A DNA stretch of 64,000 nt from an uncultured Oscillospiraceae bacterium (GCA_944385445.1 CALWXF010000011.1:1-64000); one strand, 5' to 3'; numbered from the stretch's first letter, positions 46,406 through 55,660 are shown. Translations and numbers: made by a program. Notes: generated by a model not told the origin, from the letters alone.

Positions 46406-46814
46406 AATGGGATTCTTTCATCAAATCTGCCAGGGTGACGCTGTCCAGATACTCATTGACCCGCCGCCCCAACTCGCACCACAGGGAGCGGGTGGGGCAG
46501 GTGTCCCGCTGCTGGCAGGGAGCCGCCCCCGCCTCCAGGCAGGCCACCGGGGCCAAATCCCCCTCGGTGAGCCGCAGAATATCTCCCACCCGGTACTTCT
46601 CCGGGGCCCGGGTGAGCTGATAGCCGCCCCCCTTGCCGTGGGTGCCCACAATATAACCATTTTTGGATAGCACCGGGAGAATTTTCTCCAGGTACTTGAG
46701 GGAAATCTGCTGCCGCTGCGCCACATCCTTCATGGGAATGGGGCCCTGACTCTGGTGCTGGGCCAAGTCCACCATCACCCGCAGGGCGTAGCGGCCTCGG
46801 GTAGATACCAACAT
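46404..46814 (-). CDS. iscR: Rrf2-family regulator, IscR-like
   Basis: A 136-residue winged-helix repressor. The Rrf2 signature is visible (RGRYALRVMVDLA, QISLKYLEKILPVLSKNGY and GGGYQLTR). Three cysteines, C92, C100 and C106, match the spacing of a Fe-S-binding IscR-type regulator, so it could sense Fe-S status and control the operon that carries it. Start at ATG 46814, one base after the nifU stop, so translation is probably coupled; no strong ribosome site is present. It is the last gene of the cysK-nifS-nifU-iscR operon. Confidence 0.93.
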   Translation of the reverse strand: MLVSTRGRYALRVMVDLAQHQSQGPIPMKDVAQRQQISLKYLEKILPVLSKNGYIVGTHGKGGGYQLTRAPEKYRVGDILRLTEGDLAPVACLEAGAAPCQQRDTCPTRSLWCELGRRVNEYLDSVTLADLMKESH

Positions 46815-46815
46815 T

Positions 46816-47250
46816 TCAGTGGGCGTGGCAGTGGCCGCAGCTCTCACAACAGGGGAACTGGCTGTGGTCGTACTCGATGCCGTTTTTGTCGTAGTAGTCC
46901 TTCAGGGCCAGCTTGATGGCCTCTTCGGCCAGCACGGAGCAGTGAATTTTCTGGGCGGGCAGTCCGTCCAGGGCCTCTACCACCGCCTGGTTGGTGAGGG
47001 TGAGGGCCTCAGACACGGGCTTGCCACGGATGAGCTCGGTGGCCATGGAGGAGGAGGCAATGGCGCTGCCGCAGCCGAAGGTCTCAAACTTCACGTCCAC
47101 AATGATGTCGTTCTCAATTTTCAGATAGATGCGCATGATGTCGCCGCACTTGGCGTTGCCCACTTCGCCCACGCCGCTGGGATTCTCCATAGACCCCACA
47201 TTGCGGGGGTTGCGGAAGTGGTCCATTACCTTTGCACTGTATAAAGCCAT
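46816..47250 (-). CDS. nifU: NifU/IscU-type Fe-S cluster scaffold
   Basis: The 144-residue scaffold for building Fe-S clusters with the cysteine desulfurase. The three scaffold cysteines are C35, C60 and C104, with the conserved aspartate D37 near the first, in the SufU/IscU layout. The C-terminus is unusually rich in cysteine and histidine (CCESCGHCHAH), which may help bind metal. It lies 11 bases after nifS. Confidence 0.95.
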   Translation of the reverse strand: MALYSAKVMDHFRNPRNVGSMENPSGVGEVGNAKCGDIMRIYLKIENDIIVDVKFETFGCGSAIASSSMATELIRGKPVSEALTLTNQAVVEALDGLPAQKIHCSVLAEEAIKLALKDYYDKNGIEYDHSQFPCCESCGHCHAH

Positions 47251-47261
47251 AATATATTACC

Positions 47262-48452
47262 TCACTGGATGATAAATTCTTGAATACCTGCTTCCAGGTT
47301 GCGCCACACTGGGGAGATGGAGCGCAGGTAGGCCACCACGTCGGTGACGGCCCCAATCATATAGTCCACTTCCTCCTCGGTGGTGTCCGGGGAGAGGGAG
47401 AGCCGCAGAGAGCCGTGGGCGATCTCATGGGGCCGTCCGATGGACAGCAGCACATGGCTGGGGTCCAGGGAGCCAGAGGTGCAGGCGGACCCGGAGGAGG
47501 CGTACACGCCCTTGTCGTCCAGCAGCAGCAGGAGAGACTCCCCCTCGATGCCCTCAAAGCAGAAGTTCACGGTGCCGGGCAGGCGGTGCTCCCGGTGTCC
47601 GTTGAGCACGGAGTGGGGAATGTTGGACAGTCCCGCAATCAGCCGCTCCCGCAGGGCGGTGAGTTTGGCGGAGTCCTCCTCCAGGTGGTCGCAGGCCTCG
47701 TCCAGAGCGGCGGCCATACCCACAATGGCGGGGATGTTCTCGGTGCCGCCCCGGCGATTGCGCTCCTGGGCGCCGCCGTGGATGAGGGGGAAGATGGGCA
47801 CACCACGGCGGGCGTACAGCACTCCAATGCCCTTGGGGCCGTGGAACTTGTGGGCGGACAGAGACAGCAGGTCAATGTTCTGCTCTGCCACGTTCACGGG
47901 CAGGTGGCCCACGGCCTGGACGGCATCGGTGTGGAACAGAACCCCGTGGCGACGGCACACTTCCCCAATCTCGGCGATGGGCTGCACGGTGCCGATCTCG
48001 TTGTTGGCGTACATGATGGTCACCAGACAGGTCTCCGGGGTGATGGCCTCCTCCACCTGCTGGGCGGACACCATGCCATCTCCGTGGACGTCCAACAGGG
48101 TGACGGTAAAGCCCTCCTTCTCCAGGGCCTCCAGGGTGTGGAGAACGGCGTGGTGCTCGAAGGCGGTGGAGATGATGTGGGTCTTGCCCTTCAGCTTCCC
48201 AAAGGCAGCCACCGAGCGGATGGCCTGATTGTCCGACTCGCTGCCCCCGGAGGTGAAAATCACCTCGGTGGGCTGACAGCCCAGCCGCTGGGCGATGCGG
48301 GAGCGGGCATCGGTGAGGGCCTCCTGGGCCCGCTGGCCCACCGAGTGGAGGCTGGAGGGGTTGCCGTACTCCTTTTGCATATAGGGGAGCATGGCCTTCA
48401 GCGCCGTGTCACTCAGGCGAGTGGTGGCGGCGTTATCAGCATAAATCTGCAT
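47262..48452 (-). CDS. nifS: Cysteine desulfurase NifS/IscS-type
   Basis: A PLP enzyme that takes sulfur from cysteine for Fe-S cluster building. It has 396 residues. The PLP lysine lies in SLSAHKFHG (K202), and the persulfide cysteine in SGSACTSGSLDPS (C324), a class I desulfurase arrangement. It is 23 bases after cysK and precedes nifU. The C-terminal residues (about 370-396) are helical and include FIIQ at the end. Confidence 0.97.
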   Translation of the reverse strand: MQIYADNAATTRLSDTALKAMLPYMQKEYGNPSSLHSVGQRAQEALTDARSRIAQRLGCQPTEVIFTSGGSESDNQAIRSVAAFGKLKGKTHIISTAFEHHAVLHTLEALEKEGFTVTLLDVHGDGMVSAQQVEEAITPETCLVTIMYANNEIGTVQPIAEIGEVCRRHGVLFHTDAVQAVGHLPVNVAEQNIDLLSLSAHKFHGPKGIGVLYARRGVPIFPLIHGGAQERNRRGGTENIPAIVGMAAALDEACDHLEEDSAKLTALRERLIAGLSNIPHSVLNGHREHRLPGTVNFCFEGIEGESLLLLLDDKGVYASSGSACTSGSLDPSHVLLSIGRPHEIAHGSLRLSLSPDTTEEEVDYMIGAVTDVVAYLRSISPVWRNLEAGIQEFIIQ

Positions 48453-48475
48453 GGCAGGATTCCTTTCTGATCTCT

Positions 48476-49408
48476 TTATTCGGTAAACATGGGGGTGGAC
48501 AGGTACCGGTCCCCAGTGTCGGGGAGGAGCACCACAATGGTCTTGCCCTCGTTCTCCGGGCGCTTGGCCACCTCAATGGCGGCGTGGAGCGCAGCACCGG
48601 AGGAGATGCCCACCAGCACGCCCTCGCTGCGGCCCATGAGCCGCCCGCCGGCGTAGGCCTCCTCGCTGGTGACAGGAAACACCTCGTCATAGACGGAGGT
48701 GTTGAGTACCTCAGGCACAAAGCCCGCCCCGATGCCCTGGAGCTTGTGGGGGCCAGCCTGGCCGCCGGAGAGGACGGGGGAGTCGGAGGGCTCCACTGCC
48801 ACCACCTGCACCCCGGGGTTGCGGGACTTCAAATACTCGCCCACTCCGGTGATGGTGCCGCCAGTGCCCACACCAGCTACGAAAATGTCCACAGTTCCGT
48901 CGGTGTCGTCATAGATCTCCGGCCCGGTGGTCTCCCGGTGGGCCTTAGGGTTGGAGGGGTTGACAAACTGGCCGGGAATGAAGCTGTTGGGAATCTCGGC
49001 GGCCAACTCATCCGCCTTGGCAATGGCTCCGGCCATGCCCTTGGCCCCGGGGGTGAGCACCAGCTCAGCCCCGTAGGCGGTCATGAGCAGGCGGCGCTCC
49101 ATGGACATGGAGTCGGGCATCACCACGATCATGCGGTAGCCCCGGGCGGCGGCCACAGCGGCCAAGCCGATGCCGGTGTTGCCAGAGGTGGGCTCAATGA
49201 TCACCGAGTCAGGCTTCAAAGCCCCACTGGCCTCGGCGTCCTCGATCATGGTCAGGGCCACCCGGTCCTTCACCGACCCGGCGGGGTTGAACAGCTCCAA
49301 TTTGGCCAGAATCTTGGCCTTTAAGCCCAGTTTTTCCTCAATATGGGTCAGCTCCAACAGCGGGGTGTGGCCGATGAGCTGATGGGCAGATGTATAGATA
49401 TGTGCCAT
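48476..49408 (-). CDS. cysK: Cysteine synthase A (O-acetylserine sulfhydrylase)
   Basis: It makes cysteine from O-acetylserine and sulfide with PLP. It has 310 residues. The PLP lysine is K47 in [10 protein letters not shown]; the substrate loop TSGNTG and the phosphate loop GTGGT are intact. The start at MAHIYTS follows AGGAGGA. Positioned first in an operon with nifS-nifU-iscR, it links cysteine supply to Fe-S cluster formation. Confidence 0.97.
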   Translation of the reverse strand: MAHIYTSAHQLIGHTPLLELTHIEEKLGLKAKILAKLELFNPAGSVKDRVALTMIEDAEASGALKPDSVIIEPTSGNTGIGLAAVAAARGYRMIVVMPDSMSMERRLLMTAYGAELVLTPGAKGMAGAIAKADELAAEIPNSFIPGQFVNPSNPKAHRETTGPEIYDDTDGTVDIFVAGVGTGGTITGVGEYLKSRNPGVQVVAVEPSDSPVLSGGQAGPHKLQGIGAGFVPEVLNTSVYDEVFPVTSEEAYAGGRLMGRSEGVLVGISSGAALHAAIEVAKRPENEGKTIVVLLPDTGDRYLSTPMFTE

Positions 49409-49437
49409 AACGGATTCCTCCTGATGCATCGAATTAA

Positions 49438-49489
49438 AACCTACTGAATTGGTTGGTTATATGATACGCCTTTTTACCTACCTTGTCAA
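49438..49489 (-). promoter_or_regulatory. cysK-isc promoter with candidate IscR/Rrf2 operator
   Basis: On the minus strand TTGACA (49489-49484), 17 bases, TATCAT (49466-49461). Directly after it lies the inverted repeat AACCAAC-N7-GTAGGTT (49458-49438), a 6/7 match of arms over the expected start site. An Rrf2-family protein is encoded in this operon and is the obvious candidate. Confidence 0.75.
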
Positions 49490-49507
49490 TCGGTAATTGC
49501 GAAACTC

Positions 49508-49542
49508 GAAAAAAATCCCGGCACGTCCGTAGCCGTGCCGGG
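49508..49542 (-). terminator. Terminator of the alpha/beta hydrolase gene
   Basis: On the minus strand TCCCGGCACG / CGTGCCGGGA stem followed by TTTTTTT. It ends the 49550-50512 gene. Confidence 0.93.
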
Positions 49543-49549
49543 AGATGGG

Positions 49550-50512
49550 TCAATCTTCGTCGGGGAAGTAGTCTTGCAGGAAGGTGTCCACCGCCGTCCA
49601 GTACAGCCGGGGATTGGTGCCCACGGCGTTGGCGTGTCCGGCGTCGGGCATCCACAAAAAGCTCTTGGGGCACTTGGCGGCCTGGTACAGCTTCCCCATC
49701 ATGGAGGAGGGGACAAAGTCGTCCTCCACGCCGTGGATGAACAGGGTGGGGGTTTTGGACTGGGCCACCGCCTGGATGGGGGCGGCGTCCCGCAGGTCAT
49801 AGCCAGCCCGGCGCAGGGCGGTTTTCCGCAGCATGGAGAAGAGGGCGGAGGTGGGCATGGGCACCGGGGCGTGGATGTATTCCTCCCGGAAGTTCTGGAG
49901 CACATGGTGCAGCTGGGACTCAATGGTGGTATAGGCGCAGTCGGACACCGCCGCCTTCACCTGCTGGGGCAATGCGCCTCCGGTGGCCAGAAGGACGGTG
50001 GCGGCCCCCATGGACACGCCGTGGAGAAGAATTTCGGCGTCGGGGTCCCGGCGGAGGATGTAGTTGATCCAGCCCACCAGGTCCAGCCGCTCGTCGTAGC
50101 CCCAGCCCACATAGTCGCCTTCGCTCTCGCCGTGGCCACGCTGGTCGGGCATGAGCACGTTCCAGCCCTCCTGGTGGTAGTGCAGACCGATGGCACCCAT
50201 GGCCTCGTGGGTGTCGTGGTAGCCGTGGACGCAGATGGCCCAGCGGTGGGTCTGGGTGTCGGCGGGCACCACAGCGGCCCAGAGGATGAGCCCGTCAATG
50301 GCCTGGATGGTGGCCGAGCGGAAGCCCTCGGCTTTTCTGGCCCAGGCCCGGCCCTCACGCTGGGTCTCGTTGGGGTCCTGGTAGTCCGGCTCCCGGGTCT
50401 GAGGGGTCATGGCTTTGGCATAGAGGCGGTTGCCCACGGCAGCCATGCCTCCGGCGGCTCCGGCCCCGGCTGCGGCGAGGCCCAACAGGTAAAAAGCGGG
50501 TTTTTTCTTCAT
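49550..50512 (-). CDS. Membrane-anchored or secreted alpha/beta hydrolase
   Basis: A 320-residue lipase/esterase-like hydrolase. The N-terminus has a hydrophobic anchor (about residues 6-25). The catalytic triad appears as Ser in HGVSMGAA, Asp in HGVEDDFVP and His in DAGHANAV; the oxyanion segment is CVHGYHDTHEA. Many bacteria have such proteins in the wall region; the substrate is unknown. The start follows AGGAGGG at a good distance; an earlier in-frame start would add a shorter leader without a ribosome site. It has its own terminator. Confidence 0.88.
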   Translation of the reverse strand: MKKKPAFYLLGLAAAGAGAAGGMAAVGNRLYAKAMTPQTREPDYQDPNETQREGRAWARKAEGFRSATIQAIDGLILWAAVVPADTQTHRWAICVHGYHDTHEAMGAIGLHYHQEGWNVLMPDQRGHGESEGDYVGWGYDERLDLVGWINYILRRDPDAEILLHGVSMGAATVLLATGGALPQQVKAAVSDCAYTTIESQLHHVLQNFREEYIHAPVPMPTSALFSMLRKTALRRAGYDLRDAAPIQAVAQSKTPTLFIHGVEDDFVPSSMMGKLYQAAKCPKSFLWMPDAGHANAVGTNPRLYWTAVDTFLQDYFPDED

Positions 50513-50934
50513 GGCGCACCCTCCTGGCATCGTTTTCTCCATGATACTCCAATGGAAAGCCAATCGTCAAGAGAAGTTTGCCCCTTTTCTGGCGGGGGCA
50601 TACCCATAGCTATGGGGATGATGGGGGAGTCTACCCTTCTCCGATTTCTCAGGCACAGATCAGCGCCCTTCCAGGGACGCTCCGCTGGGCCCGATTTCTC
50701 CCCGATGAGAAATCGGGGAAAGAATCGCCAAAGGCGGGGCCTTCCCCCGCCTTGTGGAATCCACCCCGCGGTACGGGGTGTTCCTGCGCTCTTCTCTTTT
50801 TGGCCCTTAGTCTGGTGGGGCCACATAGATGGTGTGGACATTCTACCGGAAATACCGACTCCTCTGGTAAACAGTACTTTTACTTCCAGGGCCTCGCCCT
50901 GGTGTGCAACTGTTCCCAGTTGCCAGTGGCCAGG

Positions 50935-51232
50935 CTCCCGGCGGCGGGAACGCCGCTTTTCCAGAGGAGGCCCGGCGGTGGAAACCGCCTGGTTATAGGG
51001 CCAGTTGCCCAGGGTGGCCTGGTGTGGTGGCATAAGCAGGGGCCACAGCAAGGGTGACGGGCCGAACTTAGACTTGACGCAGGGACAGCCTCGTACCCCA
51101 GGGGGGTACTTAGGGGGGAAAGCCCTAAGCGGGTTTTGGTTTCTTTTGCCCGCTCAAAAGAAACCCCCAGCGGGGAGCGTCCCCACCAGGCTGGCAAGCC
51201 GGAAACAAGGGCGGTTAGACGGACAACCCCTC
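50935..51232. repeat. 298-nt dispersed structured repeat, copy B
   Basis: Ungapped match to 3257-3554. The covarying stem is GGTTTCTTTT (51138-51147) with AAAAGAAACC (51156-51165), the same 8-base loop GCCCGCTC as copy A. This copy also forms GGCGGT/ACCGCC at about 50975 and GTACCCC/GGGGTAC near 51097, which copy A forms only weakly. Confidence 0.85.
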
Positions 51233-51271
51233 AGTCTGCTTCGCAGACAGCTCCCCTTACACAGGGGAGCC
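51225..51271 (+). repeat. Short palindromic repeat at the end of copy B
   Basis: CAACCCCTCAGTCTGC-TTC-GCAGACAG followed by CTCCCCTTACACAGGGGAG. It belongs to the family of 46319-46366, and its first bases are shared with the end of the 298-nt repeat. Confidence 0.85.
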
Positions 51272-51285
51272 TGTGGGCTTGACAC

Positions 51286-51322
51286 AATAAAAAGCCGGAA
51301 GCAGCAAAACGCTGCTTCCGGC
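51286..51322 (-). terminator. Terminator of glnS
   Basis: On the minus strand GCCGGAAGCAGC/GCTGCTTCCGGC stem with a 5-base loop, followed by TTTTTATT. Confidence 0.93.
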
Positions 51323-51332
51323 GAAAAAACAC

Positions 51333-53021
51333 TTATTGAGGCTTAAAGCTGTCCTTCAGGGACACGGCCCGGTTGAACACCAGGTGCTCGGGGCTGCTGT
51401 CCCGGCTGTCGGCACAGAAGTAGCCCTGACGCATGAACTGGAAGCGGTCGGCCTTCTGGGCATCTGCCAGACTGGCCTCCACCTTGGCGCCCTGGAGCAC
51501 CTCCAGAGAGTTGGGGTTCAGGCAGTCCAGGAAGTTCTTGTCTCCGGCATCGGGGTCGGGGTCGGAGAACAGATTGTCATACAGGCGGATCTCCGCATCC
51601 AGAGCGGTGGCGGCATCCACCCAGTGGATGGTGGCGCCCTTCACCTTGCGGCCGTCGGCGGGGTTGCCGCCTCGGGACTCGGGGTCGTAGGTGGCCAGCA
51701 CCTCCACCACGTTGCCGTTTTCGTCCTTGACGCATCCGGTGCAGGTGATGAGGTAGGCGCCCTTCAGGCGGCACTCCAAGCCGCCGGGAGTCAGGCGCTT
51801 GTACTTGGGGATGGGAGTCTCCAGGAAGTCCTCCGCCTCAATGTACAGATTGCGGGAGAAGGTGACAGTGCGGGTGCCGTCCTCGGGACGGTTGGGGTTG
51901 TTCTCCACCTCGAAGGTCTCGCTCTGGCCCTCGGGATAGTTGGTGATGGTCAGCTTCACGGGGCGCAGCACCGCCATCACCCGCTGGGCGGTCTCGTTCA
52001 GGTCCTCACGCAGGCAGTACTCCAAGAAGGCGTACTCAATGGTATTGGTGGCCTTGGCCACGCCGATGCGCTCGCAGAAGTTGCGGATGGAACGGGGGGT
52101 GTAGCCACGGCGGCGCAGGCCGCACAGGGTGGGCATACGGGGGTCATCCCAGCCGGACACCCGGTTCTCCTCCACCAGCTGGCGCAGCTTGCGCTTGCTC
52201 ATGACCGTGTAGTTGATACCCAGACGGGCAAACTCGATCTGACGGGGCTTGTGGTAGGGGATGGACACGTTGGACACCACCCAGTCATACAGGGGGCGGT
52301 GGTCTTCAAACTCCAGGGAGCACAGGGAGTGGGTGATCCCCTCCAGGGCGTCCTCAATGGGGTGGGCGAAGTCGTACATGGGGTAGATGCACCACTTATT
52401 GCCCTGGCGGTGGTGATGGGCGTGGTTGATGCGGTAGATCACCGGGTCACGCATGTTGAAGTTGCCGCTATTAAGGTCGATCTTGGCACGCAGGGTATAT
52501 TTGCCGTTTTCAAACTCGCCCGCCCGCATCCGGGCGAACAGGTCCAGAGACTCCTCGATGGGACGGTCACGCCAGGGGGAGGTGGCGGGGACACCGATGG
52601 AGCCACGGTTGGCACGGAACTCCTCGGGGGTCAGCTCGCACACATAGGCCAGGCCCTTCTTGATGAGCTCCACGGCATACTCGTACATCTTTTCAAAGTA
52701 GTCCGAGGCGTAGAAGAATCGGTCGCCCCAGTCAAAGCCCAGCCAGTGGATGTCCTCCTGGATGGCCTCCACATACTCGGTGTCCTCCTTGGCGGGGTTG
52801 GTGTCGTCCATACGCAGGTTGCACAGACCGCCGTACTTCTCGGCGGTGCCGAAGTCGATGGTCAGGGCCTTGCAGTGGCCGATGTGGAGGTAGCCGTTGG
52901 GCTCGGGGGGAAAACGGGTGTGGACGGTCATGCCTTGGTACTGGCCGCCCTGTGCAATATCCTCATCAATGAAATTGTGGATAAAATTCTGGGACACTAC
53001 GGGGTTGAGTTCCTCAGGCAT
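51333..53021 (-). CDS. glnS: Glutaminyl-tRNA synthetase
   Basis: It charges tRNA-Gln directly with glutamine. The 562-residue class I enzyme has the HIGH motif in [16 protein letters not shown] (about residues 35-50) and the KMSKS-like MSKRKL near residue 265, with the C-terminal double beta-barrel anticodon domain. The length and the C-terminal part are typical of bacterial GlnRS. The start is set by AAGGAG. Having this enzyme together with gatCAB is unusual among Firmicutes. Confidence 0.97.
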   Translation of the reverse strand: MPEELNPVVSQNFIHNFIDEDIAQGGQYQGMTVHTRFPPEPNGYLHIGHCKALTIDFGTAEKYGGLCNLRMDDTNPAKEDTEYVEAIQEDIHWLGFDWGDRFFYASDYFEKMYEYAVELIKKGLAYVCELTPEEFRANRGSIGVPATSPWRDRPIEESLDLFARMRAGEFENGKYTLRAKIDLNSGNFNMRDPVIYRINHAHHHRQGNKWCIYPMYDFAHPIEDALEGITHSLCSLEFEDHRPLYDWVVSNVSIPYHKPRQIEFARLGINYTVMSKRKLRQLVEENRVSGWDDPRMPTLCGLRRRGYTPRSIRNFCERIGVAKATNTIEYAFLEYCLREDLNETAQRVMAVLRPVKLTITNYPEGQSETFEVENNPNRPEDGTRTVTFSRNLYIEAEDFLETPIPKYKRLTPGGLECRLKGAYLITCTGCVKDENGNVVEVLATYDPESRGGNPADGRKVKGATIHWVDAATALDAEIRLYDNLFSDPDPDAGDKNFLDCLNPNSLEVLQGAKVEASLADAQKADRFQFMRQGYFCADSRDSSPEHLVFNRAVSLKDSFKPQ

Positions 53022-53118
53022 AGGGACACGCTCCTTCATTCGTTAATAACCTGTTTATTATACCGTCACAGCCGGGAAAAAGCAACGAATTTTTCCAGGG
53101 CACAGAGGACGGAATCTC

Positions 53119-53799
53119 TCACAGCTTAACCGCCACCGGTTCCCCCATGGTCAGGGTGTCCGGGGTGACGGTGCACTCCTGTGCCAGCACCTGTACCCCT
53201 GCCCGGGCGGCCTCACGCAGAGCGGCCCCAAACTCCGGGTGGGTGGCGTCGTTGGGAGCGAAATCCTTCATGCCCGCCATCTGAATGACAAAGTACACGG
53301 CGGCCTCATAGCCCTCTTGCAGGCTGGCTTCCAGCTCTTGCAAGTGGCGCACGCCTCGGGTGGTGGGGGCGTCGGGGAAGCGGCAGTGGCCGTCCTCCTC
53401 CAGGGTGCACCCCTTCACCTCCACAAAGCCCCGGCGGGGGCCCGCCTCCCAGTAGAAGTCGAAGCGGGAGCTGCCCCAGGTGGTCTCCGGGCGCAGCAGG
53501 GTGAGGCCGGGGACGAAGTGCCCCGCCCTGGCCCACTCGGCAAAGACCTGATTGGGGGCCTGGGCGTCCATATTCACCAGAAGGCCGTCCTTGTCCACGG
53601 CGATGAGGTCATAGGGGGTCTTGCGCTTGGGGTTGGTCCCGGGGGTGAGGTAGACGGTGCGGCCGGGGATGAGCAGCTCTCGGCATCGCCCGGTGTTTTT
53701 TACATGGACCGTTTCCGTGCGTCCGTCCACCTCCACCTGGGCCACAAAACGGTTGGGGCGGGCGAGAAAACGGGCGGGAAGGACCTGGGAATATGTCAT
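53119..53799 (-). CDS. sfsA: SfsA family DNA-binding/nuclease protein
   Basis: A 226-residue protein of the sugar fermentation stimulation family. It has an N-terminal OB-like domain (FVAQVEVDGRTETVHVKNTGRCRELL) and a C-terminal nuclease-like domain (RFDFYWEAGPRRGFVEVKGCTLEEDG with the D...E-x-K metal pattern). The start is in an ATGA overlap with the membrane protein upstream. Function remains debated for the family; nucleic acid binding is supported by the fold. Confidence 0.9.
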   Translation of the reverse strand: MTYSQVLPARFLARPNRFVAQVEVDGRTETVHVKNTGRCRELLIPGRTVYLTPGTNPKRKTPYDLIAVDKDGLLVNMDAQAPNQVFAEWARAGHFVPGLTLLRPETTWGSSRFDFYWEAGPRRGFVEVKGCTLEEDGHCRFPDAPTTRGVRHLQELEASLQEGYEAAVYFVIQMAGMKDFAPNDATHPEFGAALREAARAGVQVLAQECTVTPDTLTMGEPVAVKL

Positions 53800-54353
53800 G
53801 ATTTGGGCTCCTTGGGGGTGGTGTCGGTGGTGGCAGGGACGGTTTCGGTGGACTGCTCCTCCGGCTTGGGGTGGTAGGGCAGCACCAGGTCGATGACACA
53901 GGTCACTGCCACGCCCGCCAGGGTGTCCACCATACGCTGGAGGGCGAAGAGGGCGGGGGAGCTGTCCGTGTTGTGGTTGACGGTGACGCACAGAAACACC
54001 ACGCAGGACAGAGAGGCGCTGGAGGGCCGCTTGAGCAGCAGGGCGGTGCGGATGAGGGGGATAATGGTGAGGGACACCAGGGTATAGCGCAGCAAGTCCA
54101 GATTTTCAGCGTGGAAGAGTTCCAGGCCGTAGAGGATGACAATGCCGTACAGGCCGCCCACCAGAGTGCCGATGGCCCGGTTCACCGAGGAGGTGATGGT
54201 CTTGTCGGTGGAGTTCTGCATGCAGATGACCGCGGCAATCATAGAATAAAAGGCGGGCTCGCCCCGCACATAGCCGAAGATTCCGCAGATAAACACGGCA
54301 ATCACGGTCTTGATCATGCGCATGCCCACCCAGTGATGGCGTTGCTTTGCCAT
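53796..54353 (-). CDS. FUSC/aromatic acid exporter-like membrane protein
   Basis: A 185-residue membrane protein with four to five helices in the first 150 residues, resembling the membrane half of ArAE/FUSC proteins (GYVRGEPAFYSMIAAVICMQNS and the AIGTLVGGLYGI signature). The C-terminus is a disordered Pro/Thr/Glu-rich tail. AGGAGGG before the ATG. It is coupled by an ATGA overlap to sfsA. A transport or wall role is inferred from the family only. Confidence 0.85.
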   Translation of the reverse strand: MAKQRHHWVGMRMIKTVIAVFICGIFGYVRGEPAFYSMIAAVICMQNSTDKTITSSVNRAIGTLVGGLYGIVILYGLELFHAENLDLLRYTLVSLTIIPLIRTALLLKRPSSASLSCVVFLCVTVNHNTDSSPALFALQRMVDTLAGVAVTCVIDLVLPYHPKPEEQSTETVPATTDTTPKEPKS

Positions 54354-54385
54354 AAACAGCCCTCCTCTCCAAAGTCGATATCAGT

Positions 54386-54414
54386 ATGATAAACGACCGG
54401 GAGAAAAAAAGCAA
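54386..54414 (-). promoter_or_regulatory. Sigma-A promoter of the FUSC-like gene
   Basis: Minus strand TTGCTT (54414-54409), 17 bases, TATCAT (54391-54386). Confidence 0.75.
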
Positions 54415-54481
54415 GGCGGGGACGCTTTCCATTTCCCCGTCCCCGTGGTATGATGGGAAAAAACATCAAGGAGGACCCTCC

Positions 54482-55102
54482 ATGCACATTCCCAGCGGCG
54501 AAACCAGCTTGCTTGAGCTGTTGCCCTTCCAAGAGGCCCTGGACCAGGCGCTCACCCCCAAAGAGGACTACGACGTGAATCGGTGGCTGTATGTGCCCCC
54601 CTTCTACTGCGAGTACCGATACATTCTGGCCACCCGGGGCAAACGGCCCCTCATCTGTGTGGGCATCAATCCCTCCACCGCCGCCCCCGACGATTTGGAC
54701 AACACCTTGAAGTCGGTGGAGCGGGTGGCCCTCCACAACGGCTTTGACAGCTTTGTCATGTTCAACGTCTACCCCCAGCGGGCCACCGACCCGGACCACA
54801 TGGAGCAGCACTGCAATGAGACCCTCCACCGGGAGAATATGCGGGCCTTTGACTATGTTCTGTCCCTTTATGAGGACACCCAGCCCGCCATCTGGGCGGC
54901 CTGGGGCACCATTATCGAAAAGCGGGACTATCTGCCCGCCTGTGTCCGGGACATGATCGCCATCGGCCAGACCCACGGGGCGGCCTGGTACACTGCCGGG
55001 AAGCGCTCCAAGAAGGGCCACCCCCATCACCCCCTGTATCTTCGTAAGGATAGCGGGCTGGACCCCTTCGACGTAGAGGAGTATCTCAACAGTCTCAAGT
55101 AA
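54482..55102 (+). CDS. DUF1643 domain-containing protein
   Basis: A 206-residue soluble protein with the DUF1643 signature LICVGINPSTAAPDDLDNTL, followed by FNVYPQRATDP and WAAWG. The function of the family is not known. AAGGAGG precedes the ATG. A promoter with an extended -10 (TTTCCA, 17 bases, TATGAT at 54449-54454) lies just upstream, and a bidirectional terminator follows at 55103. Confidence 0.9.
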   Translation: MHIPSGETSLLELLPFQEALDQALTPKEDYDVNRWLYVPPFYCEYRYILATRGKRPLICVGINPSTAAPDDLDNTLKSVERVALHNGFDSFVMFNVYPQRATDPDHMEQHCNETLHRENMRAFDYVLSLYEDTQPAIWAAWGTIIEKRDYLPACVRDMIAIGQTHGAAWYTAGKRSKKGHPHHPLYLRKDSGLDPFDVEEYLNSLK

Positions 55103-55137
55103 AAAAACTGCACCGGGAATCCGGTGCAGGTTTTTTT
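55103..55137. terminator. Bidirectional terminator after the DUF1643 gene
   Basis: CTGCACCGG/CCGGTGCAG stem with loop GAAT, flanked by AAAAAAA and TTTTTTT. The converging membrane protein gene ends inside its right flank. Confidence 0.93.
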
Positions 55138-55660
55138 ACTTGGGCAGAATATAAAAGGTGGGAGTATGTTTGCTCAGGTCCAGGAATACCACCAGATCCG
55201 GGGGGAAGAAGGTGAACCAGACCATCAGCCAACCCACCGCCAGGGCGGCCACCAGGCAGAGCATGGGGATGAGAGGCCACTGGGTGAGCGGGGAGAGGAC
55301 CTGGGCCAGCACAAACCCAGCCACCATGAGTACCACATACAACATGAGGTCAAAGGCCATTCCTTCGCCCTGGAAGGGGATGTGGTAGAGGTAGCTGAGC
55401 AGCAGCATGGCCCCGCCCATGATGGGCAGGGTCAACAGCCAGGGAGCCAGGCCGTCCAGACCCCGGCCATGGGTGAGATACAGCCCGGACAGCAGCAGGG
55501 GGATGAGGAGGATTTTCAGATGCTCCCACAGGCTCTCCCGCACCGGAGAGACCAGAGCGGTGATGGGGCTGGGCAGCCAGGAGAAGAGAAAGTGGAGTCC
55601 TACCCCCAGAAGCAGGGCGGCTATCAGGGTAAAAATCGTCTTTTTTTGAAAAATTTTCAC
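55136..55660 (-). CDS. Hypothetical membrane protein, five helices
   Basis: A 174-residue protein with about five membrane helices (near residues 10-28, 46-62, 75-92, 100-125 and 130-150 of the mature frame). No family recognised with confidence. The start is a GTG with GAGGTGA 7 bases upstream; a GTG three codons earlier is less well placed. The gene is transcribed toward the DUF1643 gene and divergently from spoIVB. Confidence 0.75.
   Translation of the reverse strand: MKIFQKKTIFTLIAALLLGVGLHFLFSWLPSPITALVSPVRESLWEHLKILLIPLLLSGLYLTHGRGLDGLAPWLLTLPIMGGAMLLLSYLYHIPFQGEGMAFDLMLYVVLMVAGFVLAQVLSPLTQWPLIPMLCLVAALAVGWLMVWFTFFPPDLVVFLDLSKHTPTFYILPK

Larger units (their letters stand above)
50513..51332. 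other. 820-base gene-free region of structured repeats
   Basis: I see no gene here. The left part (50600-50780) has four hairpins: CCCATAG/CTATGGG near 50603, CCGATTTCTC/GAGAAATCGG (50691-50716), AAGGCGGGG/CCCCGCCTT (50731-50753) and CACCCCG/CGGGGTG (50762-50780). The right part holds copy B of the 298-nt repeat (50935-51232), a short palindromic repeat (51225-51271) and the glnS terminator. Frames that stay open in this region lack ribosome sites and differ between the two repeat copies mainly by amino-acid-changing substitutions. Confidence 0.8.
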
